From Flavobacterium sp. CFS9 (lineage in GTDB: Bacteria > Bacteroidota > Bacteroidia > Flavobacteriales > Flavobacteriaceae): 64,000 bases of DNA. The notes beneath the pieces are model-generated. The model had not been told where the DNA came from, did not search any database, and saw only the letters and a program-made list of their open reading frames with translations. Below, in pieces: positions 52,078-60,302 of the stretch (the first letter of the stretch is position 1; the number at the start of each line of letters is the position of its first letter). The position numbers and the translations under genes are program-made. The stretch is taken from contig NZ_AP031573.1 of NCBI RefSeq assembly GCF_041154745.1, positions 4,526,001 to 4,590,000 of the forward strand. The letters are read 5' to 3'.

Positions 52078-53252
52078 TGAAAGCATTTATAAAAAAAATA
52101 GAGAATCAGTTTGATATTAAAATGATCAAATCTGATGAAGCGATTGATTTCGAAAATACTTATACAGTTGATAAAGATGATAACATAACAGCGTTGCGTT
52201 TACAAGAAATCCCAATTAATAGCCTTGACTTTTTATTACCTGTATCTGATAATTTAGAAGACTTAATTGTACAAGATTGTGAAATCAAAAATATTAAAGA
52301 TATAGGTGTTTTTAAACAGCTTAAAAAATTAGATTTAAGCATTAATCCCTTGTCAAATATTGAAGGTATTGAAGGTTTAATAAATCTACAGGAACTGAAT
52401 TTATCCGCTACTGATGTGGATTCTGATTCTAAATTTGAAAACATTCAAAATCTTCAAAACTTAAGGTCTTTAAGCTTAGATTATACTAAAGTAAAATCTA
52501 TTCAGGGATTAGAACATGCAAAAAAATTGAGGAAGTTAAGTCTGAGAAATGCAAGAATCGAAAGTTTTGAAGATATTGAAGAACTGGAAAATATTAACCA
52601 CATAGATCTCTCCTCTTGTTTTGACTTGGATTTCAACAGATTAGGGTTGGATAGAATGAAAAATTTAGAAAAATTAAATCTGAGTTCTTGTATTATAAAG
52701 TCATTTCAAGGTCTAAAAGAAATGACCAGCTTGAAACAGCTTTTGCTGCATAACGCAAGCGAAATCGAAAAAATAGAGTGCTTAGAATATCTGGAAAATT
52801 TACGAGTATTGGATTTAAGCGAAACAGAGATTTCAAAAATAGAAGGATTAGAAGGATTAAGTAATCTCACCATGTTGAATTTTGCTACTAATAAAATATC
52901 AGAAATAGAGGGAATTAAAAATCTAAAAAATCTGGAATATATTGATTTACGCAATAATAAGTTTTCTGTTATCAAGGAAGATAGTTTTATTGGAATTGAG
53001 AAAGAATGTGTTGTAGATATTGGTTTCAACAATGTCACAAACTGTGATATAAAAACAAGAAAAAATGTAAAAATTGTTTATAATCATGAAGGTGCCGGGC
53101 TTAATTTAGACCCCCTATCCTTTGCTTTTGGTGACATAGAAAATATTGAAAAGTATTGTGGAGAGCTCAAAAAAGAGTATTTAAATCGTATTAAAGAATT
53201 TGGTCTTTCCAGTTCTCTTAGTATTAGCGATTTCAATAAAAGAATAATGTAA
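52077..53252 (+). CDS. LRR protein, probable immunity to the Rhs toxin
   Basis: 391 residues, cytoplasmic (no signal). SDS22-like leucine-rich repeats of 20-24 residues from about residue 45 to 300 (LKKLDLSINPLSNIEGIEGL, LRVLDLSETEISKIEGLEGL, LTMLNFATNKISEIEGIKNL), with a short C-terminal helical tail. Its ATG overlaps the toxin stop as TAATG, the usual translational coupling of toxin and immunity. An LRR horseshoe could bind and block the toxin tip. Not previously matched by me to a named immunity family. Confidence 0.7.
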   Translation: MKAFIKKIENQFDIKMIKSDEAIDFENTYTVDKDDNITALRLQEIPINSLDFLLPVSDNLEDLIVQDCEIKNIKDIGVFKQLKKLDLSINPLSNIEGIEGLINLQELNLSATDVDSDSKFENIQNLQNLRSLSLDYTKVKSIQGLEHAKKLRKLSLRNARIESFEDIEELENINHIDLSSCFDLDFNRLGLDRMKNLEKLNLSSCIIKSFQGLKEMTSLKQLLLHNASEIEKIECLEYLENLRVLDLSETEISKIEGLEGLSNLTMLNFATNKISEIEGIKNLKNLEYIDLRNNKFSVIKEDSFIGIEKECVVDIGFNNVTNCDIKTRKNVKIVYNHEGAGLNLDPLSFAFGDIENIEKYCGELKKEYLNRIKEFGLSSSLSISDFNKRIM

Positions 53253-53265
53253 AAATCTTTAGCCG

Positions 53266-53296
53266 TAAACTGCCCTGTATCGGGCAGTTTATTTTT
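53266..53296 (+). terminator. Intrinsic terminator of the Rhs/immunity unit
   Basis: TAAACTGCCC pairs with GGGCAGTTTA around a five- to six-base loop (TGTATC region), followed by a run of T. It lies 14 bases after the LRR stop. Confidence 0.88.
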
Positions 53297-53368
53297 ATAA
53301 CTATTATGGTTAAAAGCTTTGTTTGTATAAGTCCTGAAAAATAGAATGTTTAAAGGAATATTACTTTT

Positions 53369-53842
53369 TTAGAAGGGGTTTTCCGTTTTATCTTCAAAAG
53401 TTACTTTGCCAAAATTTATCTTTTCCATCTCATACATAAAAGGCATATGCGATTCCGCTATCCATTCTCCATTTTTAAAAATAAAAGATAAGTGTCTTCT
53501 AAGAGAGCCTTCTGGAGTAAAAATTTGAAGATTATCTTTTTCACTGGGCTGGTACTCAAAATCAAAACAGTTTCTGGTATTAAGACAAACAAGCAGTGCC
53601 TCGTTTGTCAAATCTTCTGTTAAAGCGTTCTCAGGCATATATCCCATTCCATCCATAGTAGTTTTACTGTAGCCTATACATTTTTCTAATGTCCAGGTAA
53701 AGTCAACACGTCTTTTTTGCCTGTTTTTTCGAGAATTCTTGTGGTGAATAATAGTACTCATTCCATTTGGAACACAGGTACAAAGTTTAATTTCTTTTCC
53801 GTTTACGCACATATATTTTGATAGCTGATTATTATTGAACAT
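53369..53842 (-). CDS. Hypothetical protein beside the Rhs locus
   Basis: 157 residues, no signal. Near the N-terminus KYMCVNGKEIKLCTCVPNGM gives a Cys pattern (MCV...LCTC) seen in Flavobacterium proteins near Rhs loci. C-terminal half is beta-rich (NLQIFTPEGSLRRHLSFIFK). Its ATG lies inside the last codons of the TonB-C lipoprotein upstream (11-base overlap), so the two are coupled. Function unknown; a second immunity or stress protein is possible. Confidence 0.55.
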   Translation of the reverse strand: MFNNNQLSKYMCVNGKEIKLCTCVPNGMSTIIHHKNSRKNRQKRRVDFTWTLEKCIGYSKTTMDGMGYMPENALTEDLTNEALLVCLNTRNCFDFEYQPSEKDNLQIFTPEGSLRRHLSFIFKNGEWIAESHMPFMYEMEKINFGKVTFEDKTENPF

Positions 53843-54284
53843 AAAAAGGTATACTAAACAAACATCTTACCGGTTCTCCGTTTATAGTTCCCGGAATCCA
53901 GTTTGGACATAATTTTAAAACCCTTTCTAATTCTTCTCCTGAACCATATCCAAAATCACGAAGAATTTTTATATCAGACAAGGTTCCGTCTTTTTCTATT
54001 ATCATCGAGGCAAAAACTGCACCAGCCAGTTGTTCATCTTCAGCCACTTCTTTAGGTGCAACATAATTCTTCGTTAGGAAAATATGAAATTTTTGAATAC
54101 CGCCCGGATATTTAGGTATAGCCCCAACAGATCCAAAGTTGTATACCTTATTATCATTTTCATGAAGTTTATTCTGAGATTTTCTTTCTACTTTTTTGAC
54201 AGCCTTTTTCTCTACAGGTTTAGGGTTATTTTGACAACTAAAAAGCAGTGCAAAACTAAAAAGGGCAAAAAAAGTGTTTCTCAT
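53832..54284 (-). CDS. TonB C-terminal-domain lipoprotein
   Basis: 150 residues. Lipobox in FALLFSCQNN, Lys-rich linker (KPVEKKAVKKVERKSQNKLH), then a TonB_C domain (IQKFHIFLTKNYVAPKEVAE, AGAVFASMIIEKDGTLSDIK, ILRDFGYGSGEELERVL, GEPVRCLFSIPFYV). Such free TonB-C lipoproteins are common in Flavobacteriaceae; not a full energy transducer because it has no transmembrane helix with the ExbB/D contact. Followed by a coupled small gene. Confidence 0.8.
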   Translation of the reverse strand: MRNTFFALFSFALLFSCQNNPKPVEKKAVKKVERKSQNKLHENDNKVYNFGSVGAIPKYPGGIQKFHIFLTKNYVAPKEVAEDEQLAGAVFASMIIEKDGTLSDIKILRDFGYGSGEELERVLKLCPNWIPGTINGEPVRCLFSIPFYVQ

Positions 54285-54477
54285 TGGTCTTCAATTTTTA
54301 ATTGACTTCAATTAACTTGAACTTTTACTTTTAAGTATAATGAAATAAAATTCATTGACTAAAGTAAAAGCAATTTTCCATTCTATACAAATAAAGAAAC
54401 TAGAAAGATTAGTATTTCGTCAAAGTACACCCCTAAAATAATTTGTAGTTGATGTAATGGTATTCACAAAGAAATTA

Positions 54478-54559
54478 AGGACTGAAAGTCCTATAGCGCA
54501 AGCAGAGTGCAACGCACTATGATATAAATGAAACAAATGAAATTGCCCTGAATGGGCAA
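54478..54559. repeat. Three consecutive short hairpins
   Basis: AGGACT-GAA-AGTCCT (54478-54492), AGTGC-AAC-GCACT (54506-54518) and TTGCCC-TGAAT-GGGCAA (54543-54559). Tandem short palindromes of this style are typical of Flavobacterium interspersed repeats. Gap 54285-54594 holds no gene. Confidence 0.4.
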
Positions 54560-54594
54560 AAGCAGAAAGCGTAAACAATTATCCCACCACAATA

Positions 54595-55140
54595 TCAGGC
54601 CGATTTGCATTCCTTGATTTTCTCAATACCTCTTTCTTTCATTAAATATACTGCGTCGAGCATTTTGATTAAATAAATGTAGGGCGTCGTAAGGTCTGAG
54701 TAAGGATCTGTAGGATTAGGTGACATTGAAAGCTCCAGCATTAGACATAAAAATGATTCAAATTCTTCCAGAGTCTTTTCGTTAAATGCTTTTTGAAATA
54801 CTATAAAAGGATTGTCGTATTCTTCCTTTGTCAGCGAAGAAAGAGGAGAAAACATTTCACTGGGCAAAGATGCTGTAACTTTCCATTTTTTGCTTTTTTC
54901 TTGCAGGCAGTAACACAGTTTAAGAAAATTGTTCATAGCCGTATAAAAAACAAAAGCATTCGAGGGATTGTTCGCTTCGTAAACTTCACTCTTATAACTG
55001 TAAACTACCACTTCGGTTAGATTTTGTTTGTAATAATCAAGATCTGCAAAGGCAAAAAAGGCTTCGACTGCCTTAATTGGATTTCCCGACACCTCCCCTG
55101 CCCAAGAGCTGGTTTCGAACGATATTGTATTCTTGTTCAT
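54595..55140 (-). CDS. Hypothetical cytoplasmic protein
   Basis: 181 residues from the ATG at 55140 (MNKNTISFETSSWAGEVSGN); helical, with FVFYTAMNNFLKLCYCLQEK and EEFESFLCLMLELSMSPNP. No family recognised. Divergent from the XRE regulator, with the 11-base inverted repeat between them, so likely co-regulated with it. Confidence 0.55.
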   Translation of the reverse strand: MNKNTISFETSSWAGEVSGNPIKAVEAFFAFADLDYYKQNLTEVVVYSYKSEVYEANNPSNAFVFYTAMNNFLKLCYCLQEKSKKWKVTASLPSEMFSPLSSLTKEEYDNPFIVFQKAFNEKTLEEFESFLCLMLELSMSPNPTDPYSDLTTPYIYLIKMLDAVYLMKERGIEKIKECKSA

Positions 55141-55207
55141 GCTAAAGTGATTTAAAATTCGCAAACGAATTTCTGTTCTTTAAAAAGGATAATCTATTCG
55201 AAAAGTG

Positions 55208-55242
55208 GATATTATACCCTAAATAAAAATTGGTATAATATC
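55208..55242. promoter_or_regulatory. Perfect 11-bp inverted-repeat operator
   Basis: GATATTATACC (55208-55218) and GGTATAATATC (55232-55242) are exact inverses, separated by 13 bases. Placed in the divergent gap between the hypothetical gene and the XRE regulator, this looks like an autoregulatory operator for the latter. Confidence 0.6.
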
Positions 55243-55274
55243 TGACAAAAAAGATGTTTTCTCGGATATTTTTT

Positions 55275-55319
55275 TATCTTTGAAACTCAGGGTTTTTAAG
55301 CCAAATGGCTTTATCTTTG
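55275..55319 (+). promoter_or_regulatory. Two TATCTTTG -7 boxes before the XRE regulator
   Basis: TATCTTTG at 55275-55282 and 55312-55319 both match TAnnTTTG exactly. The second is 27 bases before the ATG at 55346 and is the likelier promoter. Confidence 0.5.
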
Positions 55320-55345
55320 AGCCTTTAGAAAAATTGACAATCGCT

Positions 55346-55753
55346 ATGGAACAGAAAATACATCAGGGAAGAAACGTAAAACGTTTTAGAGAAATGCTTA
55401 ACATCAAACAAGAAGCATTGGCTTATGATCTGGGAGAAGACTGGAACCAAAAGAAAATTTCGATGCTCGAACAAAAAGAGGTAATCGAAGACAAGCTGCT
55501 GAAACAAATTTCTGCCATCTTAAGAATTCCGGTGGAAGCTTTTCAGAACTTTGATGAAGAACAAGCGATAAATATTATTTCGAATACATTTTCAGATTTC
55601 AAAGATGGAGCCTCTGCAATTAATCTTCATCCAGTATTTAATCCAATACAAGAGGTTTTAAGAATACACGAAGAAAAAATCGCTTTATACGAGCGTATGT
55701 TGAAAGAGAAAGATGATATGATGGCGAGGCTTGAGAAGTTGATTGGTAAATGA
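55346..55753 (+). CDS. XRE-family helix-turn-helix regulator
   Basis: 135 residues from the ATG at 55346. N-terminal HTH (NVKRFREMLNIKQEALAYDL, KKISMLEQKEVIEDKLLKQI) and a C-terminal coiled region (IHEEKIALYERMLKEKDDMM) for dimerisation. Likely represses its own divergent promoter through the inverted repeat at 55208-55242. The start upstream at 55280 would cross the promoter and is rejected. Partner or target gene unknown. Confidence 0.85.
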   Translation: MEQKIHQGRNVKRFREMLNIKQEALAYDLGEDWNQKKISMLEQKEVIEDKLLKQISAILRIPVEAFQNFDEEQAINIISNTFSDFKDGASAINLHPVFNPIQEVLRIHEEKIALYERMLKEKDDMMARLEKLIGK

Positions 55754-55774
55754 TTATTTATAGAAAATATAATG

Positions 55775-55806
55775 CAAAAAAGAGACCTTAGAGTCTCTTT
55801 TTCTGT
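55775..55806 (+). terminator. Intrinsic terminator of the XRE gene
   Basis: AAAAAGAGAC pairs with GTCTCTTTTT across a short CTTAGA loop. It lies 22 bases after the stop. Confidence 0.85.
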
Positions 55807-55993
55807 TTAAAACTATTAATTCAATTTATAATCTGATTAATATTTATCAGTTCGAAGTCAGGAGGAGATATACACCCAACTTTTCATAAGATTCTTGAAA
55901 AGGAAAACATTGCTTGGCACTTACATATAGTTTTAAATTCAACTTTTACATTACTTTTCCTATTATTTGAAATATTTTTAGATAATATTTTTT

Positions 55994-57025
55994 TTATAAT
56001 TCTAATGCCATTTTAATAAAATCACTTGAATTTTTATCCATTACTACCATTCCAGCATCAAGCGGATTTTCAAGTTTATATCGCGCTTTTGCAGATCCAT
56101 TTAATGCATAATCATACCCCTCAATTTCAATAACACACCAATGTTTATATCTGCACTCAATGACTACTTCATCAGCATAAAATGGCCAATCTCCATCAAA
56201 CTCTGATTTTAAAATCTTCTTATATTTTATGTTAGGATTTAATTTTCTCTCTAAATTATCTTTTAAAGTTCTTTTATATACTTTCTTTGGTATTTCTTTA
56301 TATCGGGTTGTATTTTTTCGATAATCTCTATTTCCAAAATCTTTTTCGTAAAGTAGTCCAAAATCACAAAAAGATACATAAGCTATTTGTTTCGCCTTTT
56401 TTCCAATACAGTTAAAAATAATTTGTCTTGATAAGGCTGAAACAAATCGTTCAAAAATTACTATTACAGTGCTATTTAATTTGTAAAAAACTTCATATTC
56501 AGTTTCTCTGCTTAATAGTTTTGATAATAATTTTTCATCTCTTAGTAAATGTTTGTTTTCAAATTTTGTCCATAAATCCTTTGTGTTTAACGGAATCACT
56601 TTATTTTCAGTTATTAGATCAAAATTATAGTATCTTGACTTTTTGCCAAACTCCGATATTATAAAAAGTAATTCTTTTAATTCTACATCATTTTTTAAAA
56701 ATTCAAGATCATCTTTATATTGAGGTTGTTTAAAATCAAAATAATAATTATCGATAATTTCTTTTAATAATGACTCTAAATCGTGACCCAGATTTTTAAG
56801 GTATTTAAAAGTTGGGTATTGATTCTTTTCATTTTGATAAGCAAGGCAAATATATGATTTCATGAATCTCTCAAACCCTTGTGATAAAAGTTGAAAAGGT
56901 AAAAAATGAAAATTATTGCTTAAACCAATGTTTTGAATCTCTCCTAACCCCAGCATAATTAATTTATTAGATGTTTCAACTTCTTCTAATAACGCAAAAT
57001 ATTTAGTTATATCTTCTTGATTCAT
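55994..57025 (-). CDS. Hypothetical protein with HEPN-like N-terminus
   Basis: 343 residues, AT-rich. The N-terminal part shows the HEPN-type pattern of helices with QGFERFMKSYICLAY and LKNLGHDLESLLKEI, but without the R-x4-6-H catalytic motif. The middle (RIIFNCIGKKAKQIAY-like: SALSRQIIFNCIGKKAKQIA) is helical, and the C-terminus has FDGDWPFYADEVVIECRYKH. No named family. It lies downstream of another AT-rich hypothetical gene and behind a strong hairpin; abortive-infection role possible. Confidence 0.5.
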   Translation of the reverse strand: MNQEDITKYFALLEEVETSNKLIMLGLGEIQNIGLSNNFHFLPFQLLSQGFERFMKSYICLAYQNEKNQYPTFKYLKNLGHDLESLLKEIIDNYYFDFKQPQYKDDLEFLKNDVELKELLFIISEFGKKSRYYNFDLITENKVIPLNTKDLWTKFENKHLLRDEKLLSKLLSRETEYEVFYKLNSTVIVIFERFVSALSRQIIFNCIGKKAKQIAYVSFCDFGLLYEKDFGNRDYRKNTTRYKEIPKKVYKRTLKDNLERKLNPNIKYKKILKSEFDGDWPFYADEVVIECRYKHWCVIEIEGYDYALNGSAKARYKLENPLDAGMVVMDKNSSDFIKMALEL

Positions 57026-57045
57026 TATCTTCTTTATTATTTTAT

Positions 57046-57082
57046 AAAACTATATGTTTAATCACCTTAAACATATAGTTTT
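57046..57082 (-). terminator. Perfect 16-bp hairpin
   Basis: AAAACTATATGTTTAA pairs exactly with TTAAACATATAGTTTT around TCACC. Located 20 bases before the start at 57025 and 104 bases after the stop at 57186. Could be a terminator for the upstream gene or an attenuator/operator for the downstream one. Confidence 0.6.
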
Positions 57083-57185
57083 AATATTTATCTTAATTTT
57101 TATAGTTAGCTAAGAAATTCCTATAGTTTGCAGTCTAATTTACGTAGTGCTAAAATTATTCATTTTATACCCTGACAAAAACACT

Positions 57186-58082
57186 TTATTTTTCTAAAAA
57201 ATCATACAAATACATCAATAACCAAATTGTTATTCCTGTTTTTACTTTTAAACTTCTAACTTGATTTTCTGTTAATCCAATATTTGGTTGATGAACATTA
57301 CATAAAATAGAGTAACAATTACAAACATATTGAATTTCGTTTTTTGTAAAATCTTCAAGTGTTCTAAATTCAAACTTTGATGTAAAATATTCTATTTTTT
57401 GTGCTCTTTTAATTTTTACCAATTCTATATTTTGTTTTCCTAAATGATATTTTTTAAAATTATTTTTAAACATCTCTTCGTCTTTGATTTTTTCAAGTGG
57501 CGCCAATTTTTGATCTATTAAATACTCAAGGATAGTTCTCAAAGAGATTAAACATTGTCTTAATCTATCAGGATTATTTTCTGATTCTAGGACTTGGGTG
57601 GCCCCAATCCAAAGACTCTCAAGATTATGATTTTCTAAATATGGCATTAGATTATCATTCAAAATTTTTTCTTTTTCTTGAATATCAATGTCAGTAAGAT
57701 CAGATACTAAAGATTCTTTTAACTCTTCGGCAGATTTTAAATTTAAGATTTCTAAATCGGTAATAAAACCAAATTGTAATTCAGGATTGTTTTTTAAGTT
57801 TTCTCCTATATTAGAAATTTTTTTTAAAGTTTCTAATAATTTATCATGAAATAAATTGTCAAATTTTGGTATTTCTATTTTAGGCAAAACAAAATTTGGA
57901 AAATCAACTTTTGGAAAATCAACTTTTGGAAAATCGAAAGTAGGAATTGCAAGTTTTAATTTATCCTGCATTTCAATAATTTGTCTTATACTTTCTGGAA
58001 TTGGGTTAGCAAGTTTAGCAAACTGACTCAGCTTTGTATTAATTCCAGCAATCTCTTTTAATTTATCAAAGTTATTTTCCAT
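57186..58082 (-). CDS. Hypothetical protein with VDFP repeats and abortive-infection-like C-terminus
   Basis: 298 residues. Residues ~45-75 contain a short tandem repeat (FPKVDFPKVDFPNFVLPKIE) encoded by repeated 15-base units. The C-terminal half shows IGATQVLESENNPDRLRQCL and ISLRTILEYLIDQKLAPL, a GA-x-x-L...NPDR-x-RQ...SLR pattern I associate with predicted pPIWI-associated nucleases, tentatively. Helical tail. No known operon partner except the next gene (55994-57025). Confidence 0.5.
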   Translation of the reverse strand: MENNFDKLKEIAGINTKLSQFAKLANPIPESIRQIIEMQDKLKLAIPTFDFPKVDFPKVDFPNFVLPKIEIPKFDNLFHDKLLETLKKISNIGENLKNNPELQFGFITDLEILNLKSAEELKESLVSDLTDIDIQEKEKILNDNLMPYLENHNLESLWIGATQVLESENNPDRLRQCLISLRTILEYLIDQKLAPLEKIKDEEMFKNNFKKYHLGKQNIELVKIKRAQKIEYFTSKFEFRTLEDFTKNEIQYVCNCYSILCNVHQPNIGLTENQVRSLKVKTGITIWLLMYLYDFLEK

Positions 58083-58202
58083 TTCTTTTAGTTTAGTTAA
58101 AGTGCATCACGCACAAATAGATTATTTATTTAATCACAATATTTCCAAAAAAGAACCAATTAAAAGTCTAAAAAAATTTAACAATAAATGCTCATTAATA
58201 AT

Positions 58203-58427
58203 TTATTTTTTGAAGACTTTTTTAAACATCTTCTGAACAGCAATCTCTGTTTGTTTTGTTATAATTTTTTTAACTTTTTCAGTGAGTTTCATCTTGAAGC
58301 TTTCACAACAAGAGTTAATTTGAAATCCCTTTGCGGTTTTTATAAATTTGGAATATTCATTATGTTCAGAACACACTTCACTTTCAATTTTACGTTTAAT
58401 TACACCATAATCTAAAAAATCGCTCAT
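58203..58427 (-). CDS. Small Cys/Lys-rich hypothetical protein
   Basis: 74 residues: MSDFLDYGVIKRKIESEVCS, GFQINSCCESFKMKLTEKVK, ending in a Lys-rich helix KMFKKVFKK. Contains a CC pair. No family recognised; a genuine start and A-rich leader support it. Confidence 0.45.
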   Translation of the reverse strand: MSDFLDYGVIKRKIESEVCSEHNEYSKFIKTAKGFQINSCCESFKMKLTEKVKKIITKQTEIAVQKMFKKVFKK

Positions 58428-58558
58428 ATCTTTTTTGTTTTAATTAGTTATTGGACAAAGCTACTCTTGCAGTACGCAGTGTTTTTGCGCAGTTAAAAAA
58501 ATATTCAATTTATAGTCAATTTTATTTAGTTTATCTGTAAAGTGTACCTCACAAACAG

Positions 58559-58584
58559 TGCGCAAACGTCTCTGACTTTACGTC
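58559..58584. repeat. Diverged copy of the RAYT-associated palindromic repeat
   Basis: Reads TGCGCAAACGTCTCTGACTT, close to the inverse of the palindrome around the transposase at 63 kb. Confidence 0.4.
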
Positions 58585-58620
58585 AATTTGTAAATATGTA
58601 ATTTAAAACTTTAAGTCATA

Positions 58621-58652
58621 AAAAAACCAGTGAAGCTAATTCACTGGTTTTG
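58621..58652 (-). terminator. Terminator of the META lipoprotein gene
   Basis: AAAACCAGTGAA pairs with TTCACTGGTTTT around GCTAA; on the - strand it is followed by a run of T. It lies about 53 bases after the stop at 58705. Confidence 0.8.
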
Positions 58653-58704
58653 CAATTATTTTTTATAAATCATCCTTTATTTTAAGATGACTTATAGAAC
58701 AAAC

Positions 58705-59727
58705 TTATTTTATAGTGCCAAACATCATAACTAGTCTATCGTTAAGATAAAAATTAAGAGTTTGATCGGCTACGTCAAAACGCAAGTCTTTGTTGTTTAA
58801 ATAAGATAGCATTTTTTGCTCTGTTTTGTTTCCTTCTTCACCAATGCATGCCATAGCTGTAGCCGCTACCCTATCAAAAGAAATGTGATCACCAGTAGTT
58901 GCATAAGTTCCAGCGAAGTTGTTGCAGCCTGTACTTCCGCTTACTTTTTTTTCTGCAGGATTAAACTTAATAGAAGCCTTTCCGTAATCCTGTCCAACAT
59001 TTTCAAGTGCGATTAGTTTCCAATTGTTTTTTGCAATAAAACTCCACAGTTGATTTTGAGTGGGTATCGAAAATTCCATCACCACTTTGTTCTTAGTATT
59101 TCTAAACTGCACTTTGTTGTTCTTCTTTACAATTTTGAACTTTTTCTTTGTGATCGCAGTACTAAAATCTTGCTCCAATTTCATGCCTTCACCCTCACAA
59201 GCCATTAAAGTTCCAAAAGGAGAATCGGTCTTAATTTGATTTTTTGCAGAAAGCTTTGTATACTTTACATTGAAGATATTACATCCGTTGTTACCGTTTA
59301 TTGTTCCGGTTTCATCATTAATGGTAATAAATGCTTTCCCGCTATTTATCTTTTTTCCGTTTAACTGGGTCAAGATCATTTTGGTATTGTAAATTCCTTT
59401 TTCGGCATTTACAGGAGTTTTCGAAACAATGCTTTTCAGTTTGTACTGGTAGGCAGAAGCGTCGGCAGGAATAGGCGCTTGTCTTTTGGTTCTCGTTACC
59501 AAGATCTCGTATCGATTTCCTTTTTCAAAATTAAAACCTTCAATATGATCGTAAAATAACTGCCATTCTTTGTCCTTGTCATACTTTACCTGCAGACATT
59601 CCATAGGACCAACCCCCATACAGGACACTTTACTTTCTTTTACAAACATTTTTAAACTTTCCTGGCCATATGTAATTGTTGATAATAATACCGCTACAAA
59701 AACATAAATACATTTAAATCTTTTCAT
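58705..59727 (-). CDS. Exported DUF4377-META domain protein (HslJ-like)
   Basis: 340 residues. Signal peptide (CIYVFVAVLLSTITYGQ). A DUF4377 domain (VKESKVSCMGVGPMECLQVK, RYEILVTRTKRQAPIPADAS) precedes two META/HslJ-like domains, each with a NGxxGCNxF motif (INGNNGCNIFNVKYTKLS; VSGSTGCNNFAGTYATTG) and a TxMAC(E/I)GE motif (FGTLMACEGEGMKLEQDF; ATAMACIGEEGNKTEQKM). Envelope-stress-type protein; binding partner unknown. Monocistronic. Confidence 0.85.
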   Translation of the reverse strand: MKRFKCIYVFVAVLLSTITYGQESLKMFVKESKVSCMGVGPMECLQVKYDKDKEWQLFYDHIEGFNFEKGNRYEILVTRTKRQAPIPADASAYQYKLKSIVSKTPVNAEKGIYNTKMILTQLNGKKINSGKAFITINDETGTINGNNGCNIFNVKYTKLSAKNQIKTDSPFGTLMACEGEGMKLEQDFSTAITKKKFKIVKKNNKVQFRNTKNKVVMEFSIPTQNQLWSFIAKNNWKLIALENVGQDYGKASIKFNPAEKKVSGSTGCNNFAGTYATTGDHISFDRVAATAMACIGEEGNKTEQKMLSYLNNKDLRFDVADQTLNFYLNDRLVMMFGTIK

Positions 59728-59934
59728 TATTTTAATTTTTTAGAATACCGATTAAGCATTCAGATTATTCAATGTTTTCCTTTCAAGCACGAACTGTGCC
59801 ACTTTAAAATTAAGAATGTTTTTAACATTTTTTTATCATCCCTCCTGCTCTGTGAAGTACCCAGCAAGCCATTGAATCATATCTTCGACTTTGCGTTGTC
59901 CATTCAATTTTGCGTCAGTATTGCTTTTACTAAG

Positions 59935-60300
59935 TTAAGAAAAAGAATTGAATACCAGAATCTCTTGTAAAACCGGTTTGATATAACTGGTATTTAGCTC
60001 TTCAACAGGATCTGATTTACTGAATACTTTTAACGATTTCTGGTCCTTAAACCGGGCTGCTTCCGCACGGGTAAATCCTTTTGCTATATCTGTAACGTTT
60101 TCTCCAAAAGAAATATCGATAAGTCCCGAAACTGTACTGTGCTTTTTCAGCATTTCACTTTTAAAGTTTTGCTCCTGCTCCAATGATGCTTCCGATTTGA
60201 ATTTGAATAACACCACATTTACCGCTTTTGGATTGTTCGATTTGCATTGGTTTTGCCCTGGCTCTGCGCAAATGGCTAAACCTAAAAATAAATACTTCAT
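59935..60300 (-). CDS. Dabb (stress-responsive alpha/beta-barrel) family protein
   Basis: 121 residues from the ATG at 60300, which follows the VOC stop (60303-60305) by two bases. Dabb fold: KAVNVVLFKFKSEASLEQEQ, VSGLIDISFGENVTDIAKGF, FKDQKSLKVFSKSDPVEELN. N-terminus KYLFLGLAICAEPGQNQC is hydrophobic but short; a signal anchor is possible. Second gene of an operon behind an FNR-type box. Confidence 0.75.
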   Translation of the reverse strand: MKYLFLGLAICAEPGQNQCKSNNPKAVNVVLFKFKSEASLEQEQNFKSEMLKKHSTVSGLIDISFGENVTDIAKGFTRAEAARFKDQKSLKVFSKSDPVEELNTSYIKPVLQEILVFNSFS

Positions 60301-60302
60301 CT

